Made by a program: the position numbers and the translations under genes. The notes beneath the pieces were generated by a model, which ran no database searches, was not told where the DNA came from, and saw nothing but the letters and a program-made list of their open reading frames with translations. Positions 52,436 through 61,032 of a stretch of 64,000 nucleotides of DNA are shown here, in pieces. This DNA is from SH-MAG3 sp035461245 (lineage in GTDB: Bacteria; Gemmatimonadota; Gemmatimonadetes; Longimicrobiales; RSA9): the NCBI GenBank assembly GCA_035461245.1, contig DATHVP010000064.1, positions 18,401-82,400 of the forward strand. Direction: 5' to 3'. How positions within the stretch are numbered: the first letter of the stretch is position 1; every line of letters begins with the position of its first letter.

Positions 52436-54577
52436 TCAGCGACCATCGTCGATGCTTGGCCGGCGCAGCAGCATGAGTGCCCTGTCCTGGATCGTCACGA
52501 CACTGCCGGCGTCATGCGACGCATCGGACCGGCCGTCGGCCGCCGTGGTGTCGACCACGACCTCCCAGACGATCTGATCCTCTCCGGGCAGGGTAAAGGG
52601 AACGGGTTCGACGTGCGCGTTCATCAGCAGCAGCAGCGTGTCATCCCGCAGCAGTTCCCCGTCCTCCCCCATCTCGCCCAGCGCATCGCCCCCGAAGCGG
52701 ACCCCCACGGTGCGGACCCAACCCTCCGACCATTCGCGATCGTCCATTTCACGCCCGTCAGCGTTGAACCAGGTCAGGTCCTGGACGTCGGATCCACGCA
52801 GACGCCGGCCCTGGAAGAACTTGCGCCGGCGGAACACGGGGTGGCGGCGCTGCAGTTCGATGATCCGGCGCGTGAACTCCAGGAGCGCGCCGCGCCGGTC
52901 GTCCAGTTCCCAGTTCAACCAGCTGATTTCGTTGTCCTGTGCGTAGGCGTTGTTGTTGCCCTGCTGGGTCCGGCCCATCTCGTCGCCTGCACACAGCATG
53001 GCGACGCCCTGGGAAAAGAACAACGTGGCCAGCAGGTTCCGCTTCTGGCGCTCCCGCACCTCGTTGATGGCCGGGTCGTCAACAGGCCCCTCGACACCGT
53101 AGTTGTGAGACAGGTTGTTGGTGTGTCCGTCCCGGTTGTCCTCGCCGTTGGCTTCGTTGTGCCTCTGCTCGTACGTGACCAGGTCGTGCAGAGTGAAACC
53201 GTCATGGGCCGCAATGAAGTTGATGCTGGCGTACGGGTGCCGGCCGTCGTCCTGGTAGAGGTCACTGCTGCCGGTGAGCCGATAGGCCAGTTCCGCCACA
53301 TGACCGGCATCACCACGCCAGTACCGGCGCACCGTGTCCCTGTACTTGTCGTTCCATTCTGCCCACAGGATGGGGAAGTTGCCGGTCTGGTACCCGCCCT
53401 CGCCTACATCCCAGGGCTCTGCAATCAGTTTCACGGTGGAGAGCACCGGATCCTGGTGGATAGCATCGAAGAACGAGGACAGGCGGGTGACATGGTGCTG
53501 TTCCCGGGCCAGCGTGGACGCCAGGTCGAAGCGGAACCCGTCGACGTGCATGTCCGTCACCCAGTAGCGCAGGCTGTCCATGACCAGCTTGAGCACCTGT
53601 GGGTGCTGGGCGTTCAGGCTGTTGCCGGTACCGGTGTAGTTCATGTAGTAGCGCGGCTGGTCTGGCACCAGCTTGTAGTATGCGCTGTTGTCAATGCCCT
53701 TGAGGCTCAGCGTAGGGCCCAGTTCGCTGCCCTCCGCGGTGTGGTTGTAGACCACGTCCAGCAGCACCTCAATCCCTGCCGCATGAAGCGTCTTCACCAT
53801 CTCCCGGAACTCACGCACCTGGGCGCATGGCTCCCGGTCCGCGGCGTACCGGCGGGCTGGTGAGAAGAAGTTCAGCGAGTTGTAGCCCCAGTAGTTGACG
53901 AGGCCCTTTTCGATGAGGTGGCCCTCATCGATCATCTCGTGCACCGGCAGGAGTTCCACGGCTGTCACGCCGAGTTTCTTCAGGTGCTCGATGGCGGCGG
54001 GGTGCGCGAGCCCGGCGTACGTCCCTCGCAGTTCTTCGGGCACGCCGGGGTGCCGCTTCGTAAACCCCTTGACGTGCACTTCGTAGATGATGGACTCGTG
54101 CAGCGGTATCCGCAGCAGCTGGTCGCCCTCCCAGTCGAACGTGTCGTCAGTCACCAGCCCGCGCGGCACGAAGGGCGCCGAGTCTTCATCTGAAAACGAC
54201 AGGTCCGCCCTGGCATCGCCGATGACGTAACCGAAGATGGGCCCGCCCCAGTGCAGGTCGCCGTGGACAGCCCGCGCGTAGGGGTCCAGCAGTAGCTTGT
54301 GGGGGTTGAACCGGTGGCCCTGCCCCGGCTCGTACGGCCCGTGCATCCGGTATCCATAGGCCTGGCCCGGGCCGACACCCGGCAGGTAGGCATGCCACAC
54401 GAAACCGGACCGCTCTCGCAGCCGGACGCGCTCCGATTCGACGGACGCATCGACGTCATCGAACAGACAGAGCTCCACCACCTCTGCGTGCTCTGCGTAG
54501 ATGGCGAAGTTGACGCCCGCACCATCATGGTGCGCCCCTAGCGGATAGGGCCGCCCGGGCAGAACCTTCCTCGACAC
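52436..54577 (-). CDS. glgX: Glycogen debranching enzyme GlgX
   Basis: The 713-residue protein shows an N-terminal CBM48 (PYPLGAHHDGAGVNFAIYAEHA) and a GH13 barrel with DVVYNHTAEGSELGPTLS, VDGFRFDLAST (nucleophile Asp), AEPWDVGEGGYQ (acid Glu) and FIAAHDGFTLHDLV. It removes limit-dextrin branches from glycogen. The GTG at 54577 follows GGAGG. The upstream 100 bp to the VOC gene show no clear promoter. No other glycogen gene is in the window. Confidence 0.95.
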   Translation of the reverse strand: MSRKVLPGRPYPLGAHHDGAGVNFAIYAEHAEVVELCLFDDVDASVESERVRLRERSGFVWHAYLPGVGPGQAYGYRMHGPYEPGQGHRFNPHKLLLDPYARAVHGDLHWGGPIFGYVIGDARADLSFSDEDSAPFVPRGLVTDDTFDWEGDQLLRIPLHESIIYEVHVKGFTKRHPGVPEELRGTYAGLAHPAAIEHLKKLGVTAVELLPVHEMIDEGHLIEKGLVNYWGYNSLNFFSPARRYAADREPCAQVREFREMVKTLHAAGIEVLLDVVYNHTAEGSELGPTLSLKGIDNSAYYKLVPDQPRYYMNYTGTGNSLNAQHPQVLKLVMDSLRYWVTDMHVDGFRFDLASTLAREQHHVTRLSSFFDAIHQDPVLSTVKLIAEPWDVGEGGYQTGNFPILWAEWNDKYRDTVRRYWRGDAGHVAELAYRLTGSSDLYQDDGRHPYASINFIAAHDGFTLHDLVTYEQRHNEANGEDNRDGHTNNLSHNYGVEGPVDDPAINEVRERQKRNLLATLFFSQGVAMLCAGDEMGRTQQGNNNAYAQDNEISWLNWELDDRRGALLEFTRRIIELQRRHPVFRRRKFFQGRRLRGSDVQDLTWFNADGREMDDREWSEGWVRTVGVRFGGDALGEMGEDGELLRDDTLLLLMNAHVEPVPFTLPGEDQIVWEVVVDTTAADGRSDASHDAGSVVTIQDRALMLLRRPSIDDGR

Positions 54578-54677
54578 TTGGACCTCCGGGTGAGTTCAGC
54601 TCCGGCATGTGCAATACCGGTGCCCGGACCATCATCGTGGAAGCCACCCCGGCGGGCGGGGCGCAGGCCAGTCGGGC

Positions 54678-55076
54678 TCAGGCGTCCTGCGTCCTGGGCA
54701 CCTCGCTCATCAGCCCGAGCAGGTTGCCCTCGCTGTCCCTGAAGAAGGCCAGCCAAAGCGTCCGCTCACCCAGCTCGGCAACCGGTTCCGGGGCCCTGTC
54801 AAAATGCACGCCCCGCGACTCAAGGACGTCGCGAGCGGTCTCTATCGACTCGACATCGAGATATAGCAGCGATGTGGGATGATCGAACTCGCCAGGGTCC
54901 GGAACGGCGAGCATCAGGCGGACCCCCCCACAATCGAAGAAGCTGAGTGCAGGCGGTGCATCGAACAGGTGCACCAGGCCAAGGACATCACGGTAGAACG
55001 CCCTGGCCCGTTCCGGGTCCCGTACCGTCACGGCAACCTGCCCCAGCTTCCTGATCTGTGCACCTGCATGTGGCAT
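54678..55076 (-). CDS. VOC (glyoxalase/bleomycin-resistance) superfamily protein
   Basis: The ATG at 55076 follows GGGAGGTGACC. The 132-residue protein has the paired beta-alpha-beta-beta-beta modules of VOC proteins: LGQVAVTVRDPERARAFYRDVLGL and, in the second half, LYLDVESIETARDVLESRG and DSEGNLLGLMSEV. Metal ligands would be His or Glu at strand ends; the late Glu in NLLGLMSE is present. A specific reaction cannot be assigned. Confidence 0.88.
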   Translation of the reverse strand: MPHAGAQIRKLGQVAVTVRDPERARAFYRDVLGLVHLFDAPPALSFFDCGGVRLMLAVPDPGEFDHPTSLLYLDVESIETARDVLESRGVHFDRAPEPVAELGERTLWLAFFRDSEGNLLGLMSEVPRTQDA

Positions 55077-55124
55077 GGTCACCTCCCGCTGATCGAGGAT
55101 CACCCAGCCGCCCGCGTCCGCGGC

Positions 55125-55757
55125 TCAGGTATGGACGGCAGTGGGCGCCGGCATTTCCCCGCGGCTGCCGCGCGGGTCCCGCCACTGCCAGACGCCGGCC
55201 GCAACCACCCAGCCGACCAGCGCCGCAGCAACCGTATCACTCAGGAAATGGGCGCCCGATGCGACACGCGTGAAAGCACAGCCCCAGGCGAGGCCCCACC
55301 AGACCGGCCATGCCCTGGGGAAGATGCGTGAGAGGATGGCGGCTGCCGCAAAGGCCACTAGTGCGTGGCTGCTGGGCAGGCCCAGGCCGCCGGTGGAAAA
55401 CGGTCGCTCCGCAAATGGTCGGAATGCGTACTCGCCCAGCTCACCGGGCCGCAGGCGCCGGAACAGGAGCTTCAGCAGTTCCGCCACGGCGCCACCCAGC
55501 CCTGACGCGAAGAACAGCAGGCCGGCCCTGGAGCGAACCAGGCGTCGGAAAGGCGTCCGATCGTGCAGTGCCAGCGCCGCCGCGGCCGTAATCCACAGAG
55601 GGAAAAACCCCATGACCCGCAGCATGCGGCCCCAGTCTTCCTCATTCACGTTGGCTATGCGGATGTACTGGAACGCCAGCGGATCCAGGAGGTGGGCTGC
55701 AACCACGGCCACAGCCGCTGTCGCCGCCAGCACGAGCCAGTTCTGTCGCTGCGTCAC
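55125..55757 (-). CDS. PAP2-family membrane phosphatase
   Basis: The 210-residue protein has about five hydrophobic helices and the three phosphatase motifs in order: KLLFRRLRPGE, LGLPSSHALVAF and RVASGAHFLSDT. Members dephosphorylate lipid phosphates such as undecaprenyl pyrophosphate or phosphatidic acid at the membrane. The last helix is followed by a short soluble tail. It lies just downstream of tRNA-Lys, in the same direction, and upstream of the VOC gene. Confidence 0.9.
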   Translation of the reverse strand: MTQRQNWLVLAATAAVAVVAAHLLDPLAFQYIRIANVNEEDWGRMLRVMGFFPLWITAAAALALHDRTPFRRLVRSRAGLLFFASGLGGAVAELLKLLFRRLRPGELGEYAFRPFAERPFSTGGLGLPSSHALVAFAAAAILSRIFPRAWPVWWGLAWGCAFTRVASGAHFLSDTVAAALVGWVVAAGVWQWRDPRGSRGEMPAPTAVHT

Positions 55758-55797
55758 GCTGCCAGCCTGCGATGAGGGGATGTCAGAGGGTATGGGA

Positions 55798-55869
55798 TGG
55801 GCCGGGTGGGGATCGAACCCACGACCTTGGGATTAAAAGTCCCCTGCTCTACCGCTGAGCTACCGGCCC
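55798..55869 (-). tRNA. tRNA-Lys (anticodon UUU)
   Basis: A full cloverleaf folds on the minus strand: acceptor GGGCCGG/CCGGCCC, D arm GCTC/GAGC, anticodon loop CTTTTAA, five-base variable loop, T arm GTGGG TTCGATC CCCAC. The CCA end is not encoded. The first anticodon-stem pair is G-A, a mild irregularity. 72 nt including the discriminator A. Confidence 0.96.
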
Positions 55870-55940
55870 GCGAGAAGCTAACACGGCCGGTAAGTCTTTG
55901 CCAGAGTAAGTGTTCGGCTTCGCCGGGCGGCTGCCGGGCG

Positions 55941-56387
55941 TCAGATCGGCTCGTGCTCGCTCAGGCCAGGCCGGCCGCGCAGGGCGACATTGTAACCCAC
56001 GAGCGAACCCAGCACTGTCGCAACAAATTGCAGCAGGAGCAGCCCGATGGCGAACTCGGGCGAGATGGCTGGCCAGGTCCACGCCCCCTCGAACGCCAGG
56101 GCGGAGACTGCGTTGAGGATGAACCACGCGGCAAGCGACGTCAGCCCGATGCCCACAGCGTGCAGCACTGGCGCCTGCAGCGCCCGGAACCCGGTAAAGA
56201 AGCCACCCATGAAGAACCCAACGGCAATGGCGATCATGCTCCACCACGTGTTGGCTGACGTCGTTTCGTCGTCCATGACGCCCGTCCCGAGCAGCACCAG
56301 CGCCACCAGCGAGGCCACTGCGGCGGCAACCAGCCAACCGGCGACGACGCGGCCCACTGATACATTCTGCATGTGCTCCGTATGCAT
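55941..56387 (-). CDS. Membrane protein, unknown function, four helices
   Basis: The ATG at 56387 has GAGGAGGGCGGC upstream. The 148-residue protein has about four hydrophobic segments (VVAGWLVAAAVASLVALVLLG, MIAIAVGFFMGGFFTGF, AVGIGLTSLAAWFILNAVSALAF, FAIGLLLLQFVATVLGSLVGY), a short acidic loop, and a polar tail. No family is recognised. It begins 11 nt after rnhB and is probably the last gene of that operon. Confidence 0.75.
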   Translation of the reverse strand: MHTEHMQNVSVGRVVAGWLVAAAVASLVALVLLGTGVMDDETTSANTWWSMIAIAVGFFMGGFFTGFRALQAPVLHAVGIGLTSLAAWFILNAVSALAFEGAWTWPAISPEFAIGLLLLQFVATVLGSLVGYNVALRGRPGLSEHEPI

Positions 56388-56398
56388 GCCGCCCTCCT

Positions 56399-57109
56399 CT
56401 ATCCCTGAAGCAATTCCAGCGTCAGCTGGCTGTTGGGTTCGAACGACCGCCGATGGTGCGGGGTGAGTCCCAGCTCCGTGATGGCGTTGCGGTGCTCGGC
56501 AGTGCCATACCCGGCGTTTGTGTCCCAGCCGTACCCGGGGTAGCGTGACGCCAGCAGGTGCATGATACGGTCCCGCACCACCTTCGCCACCACTGACGCG
56601 CACGCGATGCAGTGCACCCTGGCGTCGCCATCCACCACTGCGGTGTGCTCGTAGCCCAGTGACGGTACCGGCAGACCATCCACGAACACATGGTCAGGCA
56701 CGCGGCCCAGTCGCTGCACCGCCCGGCTCATCGCAAGATGCGAAGCCCGCAGGATGTTCATCCGGTCTACCACGCGCGTGCTGGCCCCGGCCACTCCAAT
56801 GGCCAGCGCGTTCGCCCGGATCTCGTCGTAGAGTGCCGCGCGCTTCTCCGCCGTCAGGCGCTTGGAATCGTCTATGCCCCGGATGGCGACGTCGGCGGGA
56901 AGCACGACGGCCGCCGCCAGAACAGGCCCCGCGAGAGGCCCCCGGCCAACCTCATCCACACCGGCGATGAAGGTCCGACCTGCCTCCCAGTGCGCCCGCT
57001 CCAGCTCCAGGAGCTGCTGCAGGCGCCGGTTCTCTGCCCGGCGACGGCCGCTGGCCGTCTTCGGTTTACCCTTGCGACGTCTCGCGCCCCCGGATCCCGA
57101 TGCTGCCAT
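56399..57109 (-). CDS. rnhB: Ribonuclease HII
   Basis: The 236-residue enzyme has the RNase HII motif FIAGVDEVGRGPLAGPV with catalytic Asp/Glu, IRGIDDSKRLTAEKR, VFVDGLPVP and ASVVAKVVRDR. A basic N-terminal extension of about 40 residues (Lys/Arg-rich) precedes the domain. It cuts RNA at RNA-DNA junctions and misincorporated ribonucleotides. It is downstream of rplS by 20 nt, the conserved order of this cluster. Confidence 0.96.
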   Translation of the reverse strand: MAASGSGGARRRKGKPKTASGRRRAENRRLQQLLELERAHWEAGRTFIAGVDEVGRGPLAGPVLAAAVVLPADVAIRGIDDSKRLTAEKRAALYDEIRANALAIGVAGASTRVVDRMNILRASHLAMSRAVQRLGRVPDHVFVDGLPVPSLGYEHTAVVDGDARVHCIACASVVAKVVRDRIMHLLASRYPGYGWDTNAGYGTAEHRNAITELGLTPHHRRSFEPNSQLTLELLQG

Positions 57110-57129
57110 GGTCCGAAGGTAACGAAATC

Positions 57130-57477
57130 TCAGCCGCGCGTCCGCTCCCGGATGCGCGCAGCCTTGCCCCGGCGGGCGCGCAGGTAGTACAGCTTCGCGC
57201 GGCGCACCCGGCCCCGACGAACCACGGTGATGGACTCCACCGACGGCGAGTGCAGCGGGAACACGCGCTCCACGCCAATGCCGCTGGACACCTTCCGCAC
57301 CGTGAACGTCTCACTGATGCCGCCGTTCTTCTTCGCTATGCACACGCCCTCGAACGCCTGCAGGCGCTCCTTCTCACCCTCGCGGACGCGTACGTTCACA
57401 CGCAGCGTGTCGCCCGGGTCGAAATCCGGCAGGTCACTGCGCAGCTGTTCCTTCGTAACTTCCTGTATCATATCCAT
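57130..57477 (-). CDS. rplS: 50S ribosomal protein L19
   Basis: The 115-residue protein matches L19 throughout: DFDPGDTLRVNVRVREGEKERLQAFEG, GISETFTVRKVSSGIGVERVFPLHSP and GRVRRAKLYYLRARRGKAARI. It sits at the interface of the ribosomal subunits. The gene follows trmD with 217 bp of hairpin-rich sequence between them. Confidence 0.98.
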   Translation of the reverse strand: MDMIQEVTKEQLRSDLPDFDPGDTLRVNVRVREGEKERLQAFEGVCIAKKNGGISETFTVRKVSSGIGVERVFPLHSPSVESITVVRRGRVRRAKLYYLRARRGKAARIRERTRG

Positions 57478-57596
57478 GGCGACCTCCTCGGTTTCCGATC
57501 GCGTGCAGTCATGTAATGTAGCAGGCGGACGTCACCGGCGCCAGCGGCGGCGTCCGAGGCCGCCGATGTGCGTCGGCCAGGGCCGTCCTGGCTCGT

Positions 57597-57635
57597 CGGG
57601 CCGGCTGAGGCCTCCGGAGGCTTGCGGCCCGGCCC
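57597..57635 (-). promoter_or_regulatory. Hairpin-rich trmD-rplS intergenic region, possible L19 leader or terminator
   Basis: A palindrome GCCTCCGGAGGC (57610-57621) is nested in GGGCCGG/CCGGCCC arms, and further GC-rich repeats follow to about 57665. In the transcript this lies 5' of rplS. It could be an attenuator, an L19 leader or a partial terminator; I cannot decide. Confidence 0.4.
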
Positions 57636-57694
57636 AGGGGGCCGGACCCGGGGGCCGGCCAGGAAACGGAAGGGCGTCATCCGGACCTGCGGGC

Positions 57695-58384
57695 TCAGTC
57701 AGGAGGCTTTTCCAGATCCGGGCGTAACTCGCGGGTCAGGCGCTCTGCCTGCTCCCGGCGCCACTCCTCGATGCGTGCCCTGTGGCCGGACAGCAGAACG
57801 TCCGGCACCTTGAACCCCCGGTACTCCGCAGGCCGCGTGTACGAGGGCGGGCTGAGGAGCGGCTCTTCATAGAACGAGTCCGTGGCCGCGGCCTCATGAT
57901 CGCCGAGCACGCCTGGCAGCAGCCGGACGACGGCATCGGTGATGGCCAGGGCTGCGAACTCCCCGCCGCTGAGGACGAAGTCGCCCAGGGAGACCTCCTC
58001 CGTGGCCAGGTGATCGGCTACCCGCTGGTCCACGTCCTTGTAGTGGCCGCACAGCAGGGTCACTTCCTCCTCGAGGGAGAGCCGCACGGCGTCGGCGTGG
58101 CAGAAGCGCCGACCGCGTGCCGACATGAGCACTACGGGCCCCCGCGGCCGAAGGGCATCTACTGCCTCGAAGAAGGGCTCCGGCTTCATGACCATCCCGG
58201 CGCCACCGCCGAACGGGTAGTCATCGACGGTGCGGTGTCGGTCGTGGGTGAAGTCCCGCAGGTCTGTGATCCGGTACTCCACCAGCCCCTTCGCCGCCGC
58301 CCGCGCCGGAATACTCAGCGACAGGGGCCCCTCGAAGAACCCCGGAAAGATCGTGACGATATTGATCCGCATCCGCTCCGCCAT
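57695..58384 (-). CDS. trmD: tRNA (guanine-37-N1)-methyltransferase
   Basis: The 229-residue enzyme has the trefoil-knot SPOUT signatures: INIVTIFPGFFEGPL, HRTVDDYPFGGGAGMVMKPEP, LLCGHYKDVDQRV and GDFVLSGGEFAALAITDAVVRLLPG. It methylates G37 next to the anticodon. The start may be the ATG at 58384 or 58372; neither has a standard ribosome site, although GGAG lies before the second. A palindromic repeat sits at once upstream. Confidence 0.97.
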   Translation of the reverse strand: MAERMRINIVTIFPGFFEGPLSLSIPARAAAKGLVEYRITDLRDFTHDRHRTVDDYPFGGGAGMVMKPEPFFEAVDALRPRGPVVLMSARGRRFCHADAVRLSLEEEVTLLCGHYKDVDQRVADHLATEEVSLGDFVLSGGEFAALAITDAVVRLLPGVLGDHEAAATDSFYEEPLLSPPSYTRPAEYRGFKVPDVLLSGHRARIEEWRREQAERLTRELRPDLEKPPD

Positions 58385-58385
58385 T

Positions 58386-58406
58386 CGTAAACGTTGAACG
58401 TTTACG
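58386..58406. repeat. Perfect palindrome between rimM and trmD, member of a dispersed repeat
   Basis: CGTAAACGTT and AACGTTTACG are joined by a single G. The next bases (TTTCAGATCCCGACCC) resemble the repeat arms between ffh and purA. It lies between the rimM stop and the trmD start. Confidence 0.6.
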
Positions 58407-58423
58407 TTTCAGATCCCGACCCC

Positions 58424-58981
58424 TCAGAGATCCAGCAGCCCTTCGGGTGGATCAATGATGATGCGGCGACCTTCGCGATCGATGGAGCGCACCAGCCGGG
58501 CAGCAAACGGAACGAGCCGTTTGTGGCCTTCGTCGTTCACGACCTCCAGCAGGTGATGCGGCTCCGTCTCGAACACTTCGCGCACGGTGCCGGCCACTTC
58601 GCCGGCAACCGTCTCCACGCGCATCCCGAGCAACTCGTGGTAGAACACCTCGTCCTCGGCCGCGGCCGGTACCGCCTCAGACGGCACCAGCACGTACCGG
58701 CGGGCCAGGGCGTCGGCACCGTCCCGGCCGGCGACGTTCTCGAACGCCACCAGCAGCCCTCGCTTGAAGGGCCGCACGCTGTCGACCACAAGAGAAGGCG
58801 CGTCTCCTGCGAGCGCGCCCTTCTCATCGCCCAGCAGCAACGACTGGCCGGGCGCGAAGACCGCATCGGGATGGTCCGTCAGGGGCGCCACAAAGAGCTC
58901 GCCCCTGGTCCCGTGTGCCTTCGCTATGAAGCCGACGACAAGGTGAGCGGGCGCCGCCCTCTCCCCGCCGGGCTCTGTCAC
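58424..58981 (-). CDS. rimM: 16S rRNA maturation factor RimM
   Basis: The 185-residue protein has an N-terminal barrel (LVVGFIAKAHGTRGELFVAPLTDHPDAVF pattern) and a C-terminal PRC-like barrel (VFYHELLGMRVETVAGEVAGTV, EVVNDEGHKRLVPFAARLVRSID). It assists S19 docking and processing of the 30S head. It lies 3 nt downstream of rpsP. Confidence 0.95.
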   Translation of the reverse strand: MTEPGGERAAPAHLVVGFIAKAHGTRGELFVAPLTDHPDAVFAPGQSLLLGDEKGALAGDAPSLVVDSVRPFKRGLLVAFENVAGRDGADALARRYVLVPSEAVPAAAEDEVFYHELLGMRVETVAGEVAGTVREVFETEPHHLLEVVNDEGHKRLVPFAARLVRSIDREGRRIIIDPPEGLLDL

Positions 58982-58984
58982 GAC

Positions 58985-59422
58985 CTACTCCGTGGCGTCG
59001 GCCGCGGCTTCGGGCGCCTCTGCAGGCGTGTCAGCCTGCGGCGCATCAGCCGGCGCGGCGGCCGTCTGGCCCGCGCCCCGACTGCCGGCACGCGGCTTCT
59101 CCGCCGCCGCCGGTGCGTCCACCACCTCCACCGCCGGCTTCTCGTCGGCACCCACGCCGCGTACTGCCACTGTGCCGTCACCGCCGCGCCGGGCCTTCTT
59201 CACCAGCGAGGCCACGGTGTCGGTCATCTCCGCGCCGCGGGCCAGCCACTCGTCGATCTTCTCCAGATCGATGCGCAGGTCCGCCGGCTTCGTCAGCGGG
59301 TTGTACGTGCCCACTGCATCGAGGTACTGACCGTCGCGGGGCGACGTCGACTCCGCCACCACCAGGCGGTAGTTCGGCTGCTTCTTCCGGCCTGTGCGCC
59401 GGAGACGGATCTTTACGGCCAT
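58985..59422 (-). CDS. rpsP: 30S ribosomal protein S16 with long Ala-rich tail
   Basis: Residues 1-80 are S16 (VKIRLRRTGRKKQPNYRLVVAES, GQYLDAVGTYNP). A tail of about 65 residues rich in Ala, Pro, Asp and Glu follows, so the protein is 145 residues against the usual 80-90. It follows ffh by 13 nt and precedes rimM by 3 nt. Confidence 0.97.
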   Translation of the reverse strand: MAVKIRLRRTGRKKQPNYRLVVAESTSPRDGQYLDAVGTYNPLTKPADLRIDLEKIDEWLARGAEMTDTVASLVKKARRGGDGTVAVRGVGADEKPAVEVVDAPAAAEKPRAGSRGAGQTAAAPADAPQADTPAEAPEAAADATE

Positions 59423-59435
59423 CTCGTTGTGCCTC

Positions 59436-60794
59436 TCAGGTTCCGAACATTCCGGGCAGTCGCGGCATCCCGAAGCCGCCCCGCCCCTTACCCTTCCCCA
59501 TACCCTTCATGGACTTCATCATCTTCTGCATCTGCTTGAACTGCGTCAGCAGCCGGTTCACTTCCTGGACCGTGCGGCCGCTGCCCTTCGCGATGCGCAA
59601 CCGGCGCGAACCGTTGATGATGTCCGGACGCCGCCGCTCCTGCGGCGTCATGCTGAGGACGATGGCCTCGACATGCTTGATGGCTTTCGGATCCATCTTC
59701 GAATCCTTCAGCATCTTCGCATTCACGCCCGGCACCATCTTCAGCAGGCCCTCCAGCGGGCCCATCTTCTGGAGCTGCCGCATCACGCCCAGGAAGTCGT
59801 CCAGGTCGAACTTGCCTTCCTTTGCGACCTTCCGCTCCAGCCGCTTCGCCTCGTCCTCGTCGAAGGCCGTCTGCGCCTTCTCCACCAGGCCGACGACGTC
59901 GCCCTGCTGCAGGATCCGCCCTGCCATGCGGGACGGGTCGAATACCTCCAGCCCGTCCATCTTCTCGCCGACGCCCACGTACTTGATGGGCACGCCGGTT
60001 ACACCCCGGACAGACAGCGCCGCGCCGCCGCGGGCGTCACCGTCCAGCTTCGTCAGGATCACGCCCGTCAGCCCCAGCGCCTCGTGGAAGCCCTCCGCGA
60101 TCCGGACCGCTTCCTGGCCGATCATGCTGTCAACGACCAGCATGACCTCTGTCGGCTTCGCCACCATCGACACGCGCTTCAGTTCGTCCATCAGCGCTTC
60201 GTCGATCTGCAACCGGCCCGCCGTGTCCAGAATCAGCGCACGGTGCCGGTCCCTGTTCGCCTGGTCCAGCGCCCGCGCGGCCAGCTTCGACACATCCTTC
60301 TCGGAGCGGTCCGAGAAGACCGGCACGTTCACCTGCCGGCCAAGCGTCTCCAGCTGGTCGATGGCCGCGGGCCGATACACGTCCAGCGCTGCCAGCAGCG
60401 GCTGGCGACCCTCCCGGGCCAGCCGCTTCGCCAGCTTCGCGGCCGTCGTCGTCTTGCCCGAACCCTGGAGCCCCGCCAGCAGGATGACCGTGGGGCCCAC
60501 CGGCGCCACCTTCAGCCCTTCCTGCTTCTCGCCCAGCAGCGTGATCAGTTCGTCGTGGACGATCTTCACGATCTGCTGGCCCGGCGCCACGGACTTCAGC
60601 ACCTTCTCGCCGAGGGCGCGCTCCTCCACCCGACCCAGAAAATCCCTGGTCAGCTGGTAGTTGACGTCCGCCTCCAGCAGGATGCGGCGCACCTCCCGCA
60701 GGCCCTCCCGGACCTGCGCCTCGGTGAGCAGCCCCCGCTGCCGCAGACGGCCGAATACGCCGTCCAGCTTTTCGCTGAGTTCCTCGAACATCAC
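59436..60794 (-). CDS. ffh: Signal recognition particle protein Ffh
   Basis: The 452-residue protein has the N domain, the GTPase G domain (GLQGSGKTTTAAKLA, DTAGRLQ, TKLDGDARGG) and the Met-rich M domain ending GRGGFGMPRLPGMFGT. It binds 4.5S RNA and targets nascent membrane proteins. The ATG follows GAAGGCGTG. A good promoter lies upstream. Confidence 0.98.
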   Translation of the reverse strand: MMFEELSEKLDGVFGRLRQRGLLTEAQVREGLREVRRILLEADVNYQLTRDFLGRVEERALGEKVLKSVAPGQQIVKIVHDELITLLGEKQEGLKVAPVGPTVILLAGLQGSGKTTTAAKLAKRLAREGRQPLLAALDVYRPAAIDQLETLGRQVNVPVFSDRSEKDVSKLAARALDQANRDRHRALILDTAGRLQIDEALMDELKRVSMVAKPTEVMLVVDSMIGQEAVRIAEGFHEALGLTGVILTKLDGDARGGAALSVRGVTGVPIKYVGVGEKMDGLEVFDPSRMAGRILQQGDVVGLVEKAQTAFDEDEAKRLERKVAKEGKFDLDDFLGVMRQLQKMGPLEGLLKMVPGVNAKMLKDSKMDPKAIKHVEAIVLSMTPQERRRPDIINGSRRLRIAKGSGRTVQEVNRLLTQFKQMQKMMKSMKGMGKGKGRGGFGMPRLPGMFGT

Positions 60795-60831
60795 GCCTTC
60801 TTCTGCCAGTACAGCCGGTACAGAGCCTTTT

Positions 60832-60861
60832 AATGTAGCCCCGCAGGGGGCGCCGGATCAA
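60832..60861 (-). promoter_or_regulatory. Sigma-70-like promoter of the ffh-rpsP-rimM-trmD operon
   Basis: On the minus strand a -35 TTGATC (60856-60861) and a -10 TACATT (60832-60837) are separated by 18 bp, about 40 nt before the ffh start. Confidence 0.55.
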
Positions 60862-60874
60862 GCGGGACAGTATC

Positions 60875-61031
60875 CGGAATCGGGATCCGGGATCGTAAAC
60901 GCGAACGTTCAACGGTCGGGAACGCTCCTGGGCCCGGCCCCGGTCGCCACTCCCGGCGGGCCTGACCCGCAGTCCGGCCCGCCGCCCAAAACACGTTCAC
61001 GTTTACGTTTACGATCCCGATCCCGAATCCG
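60875..61031. repeat. Inverted repeat element between purA and ffh
   Basis: The left arm (60875-60914: GGGATCCGGGATCGTAAACG core) and right arm (60994-61031) are reverse complements over about 35 bp with mismatches, around a GC-rich centre of about 80 bp. Both contain the GATCGTAAACG unit seen also at 58386-58423. It may act as the purA terminator or as a mobile palindromic repeat. Confidence 0.65.
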
Positions 61032-61032
61032 T

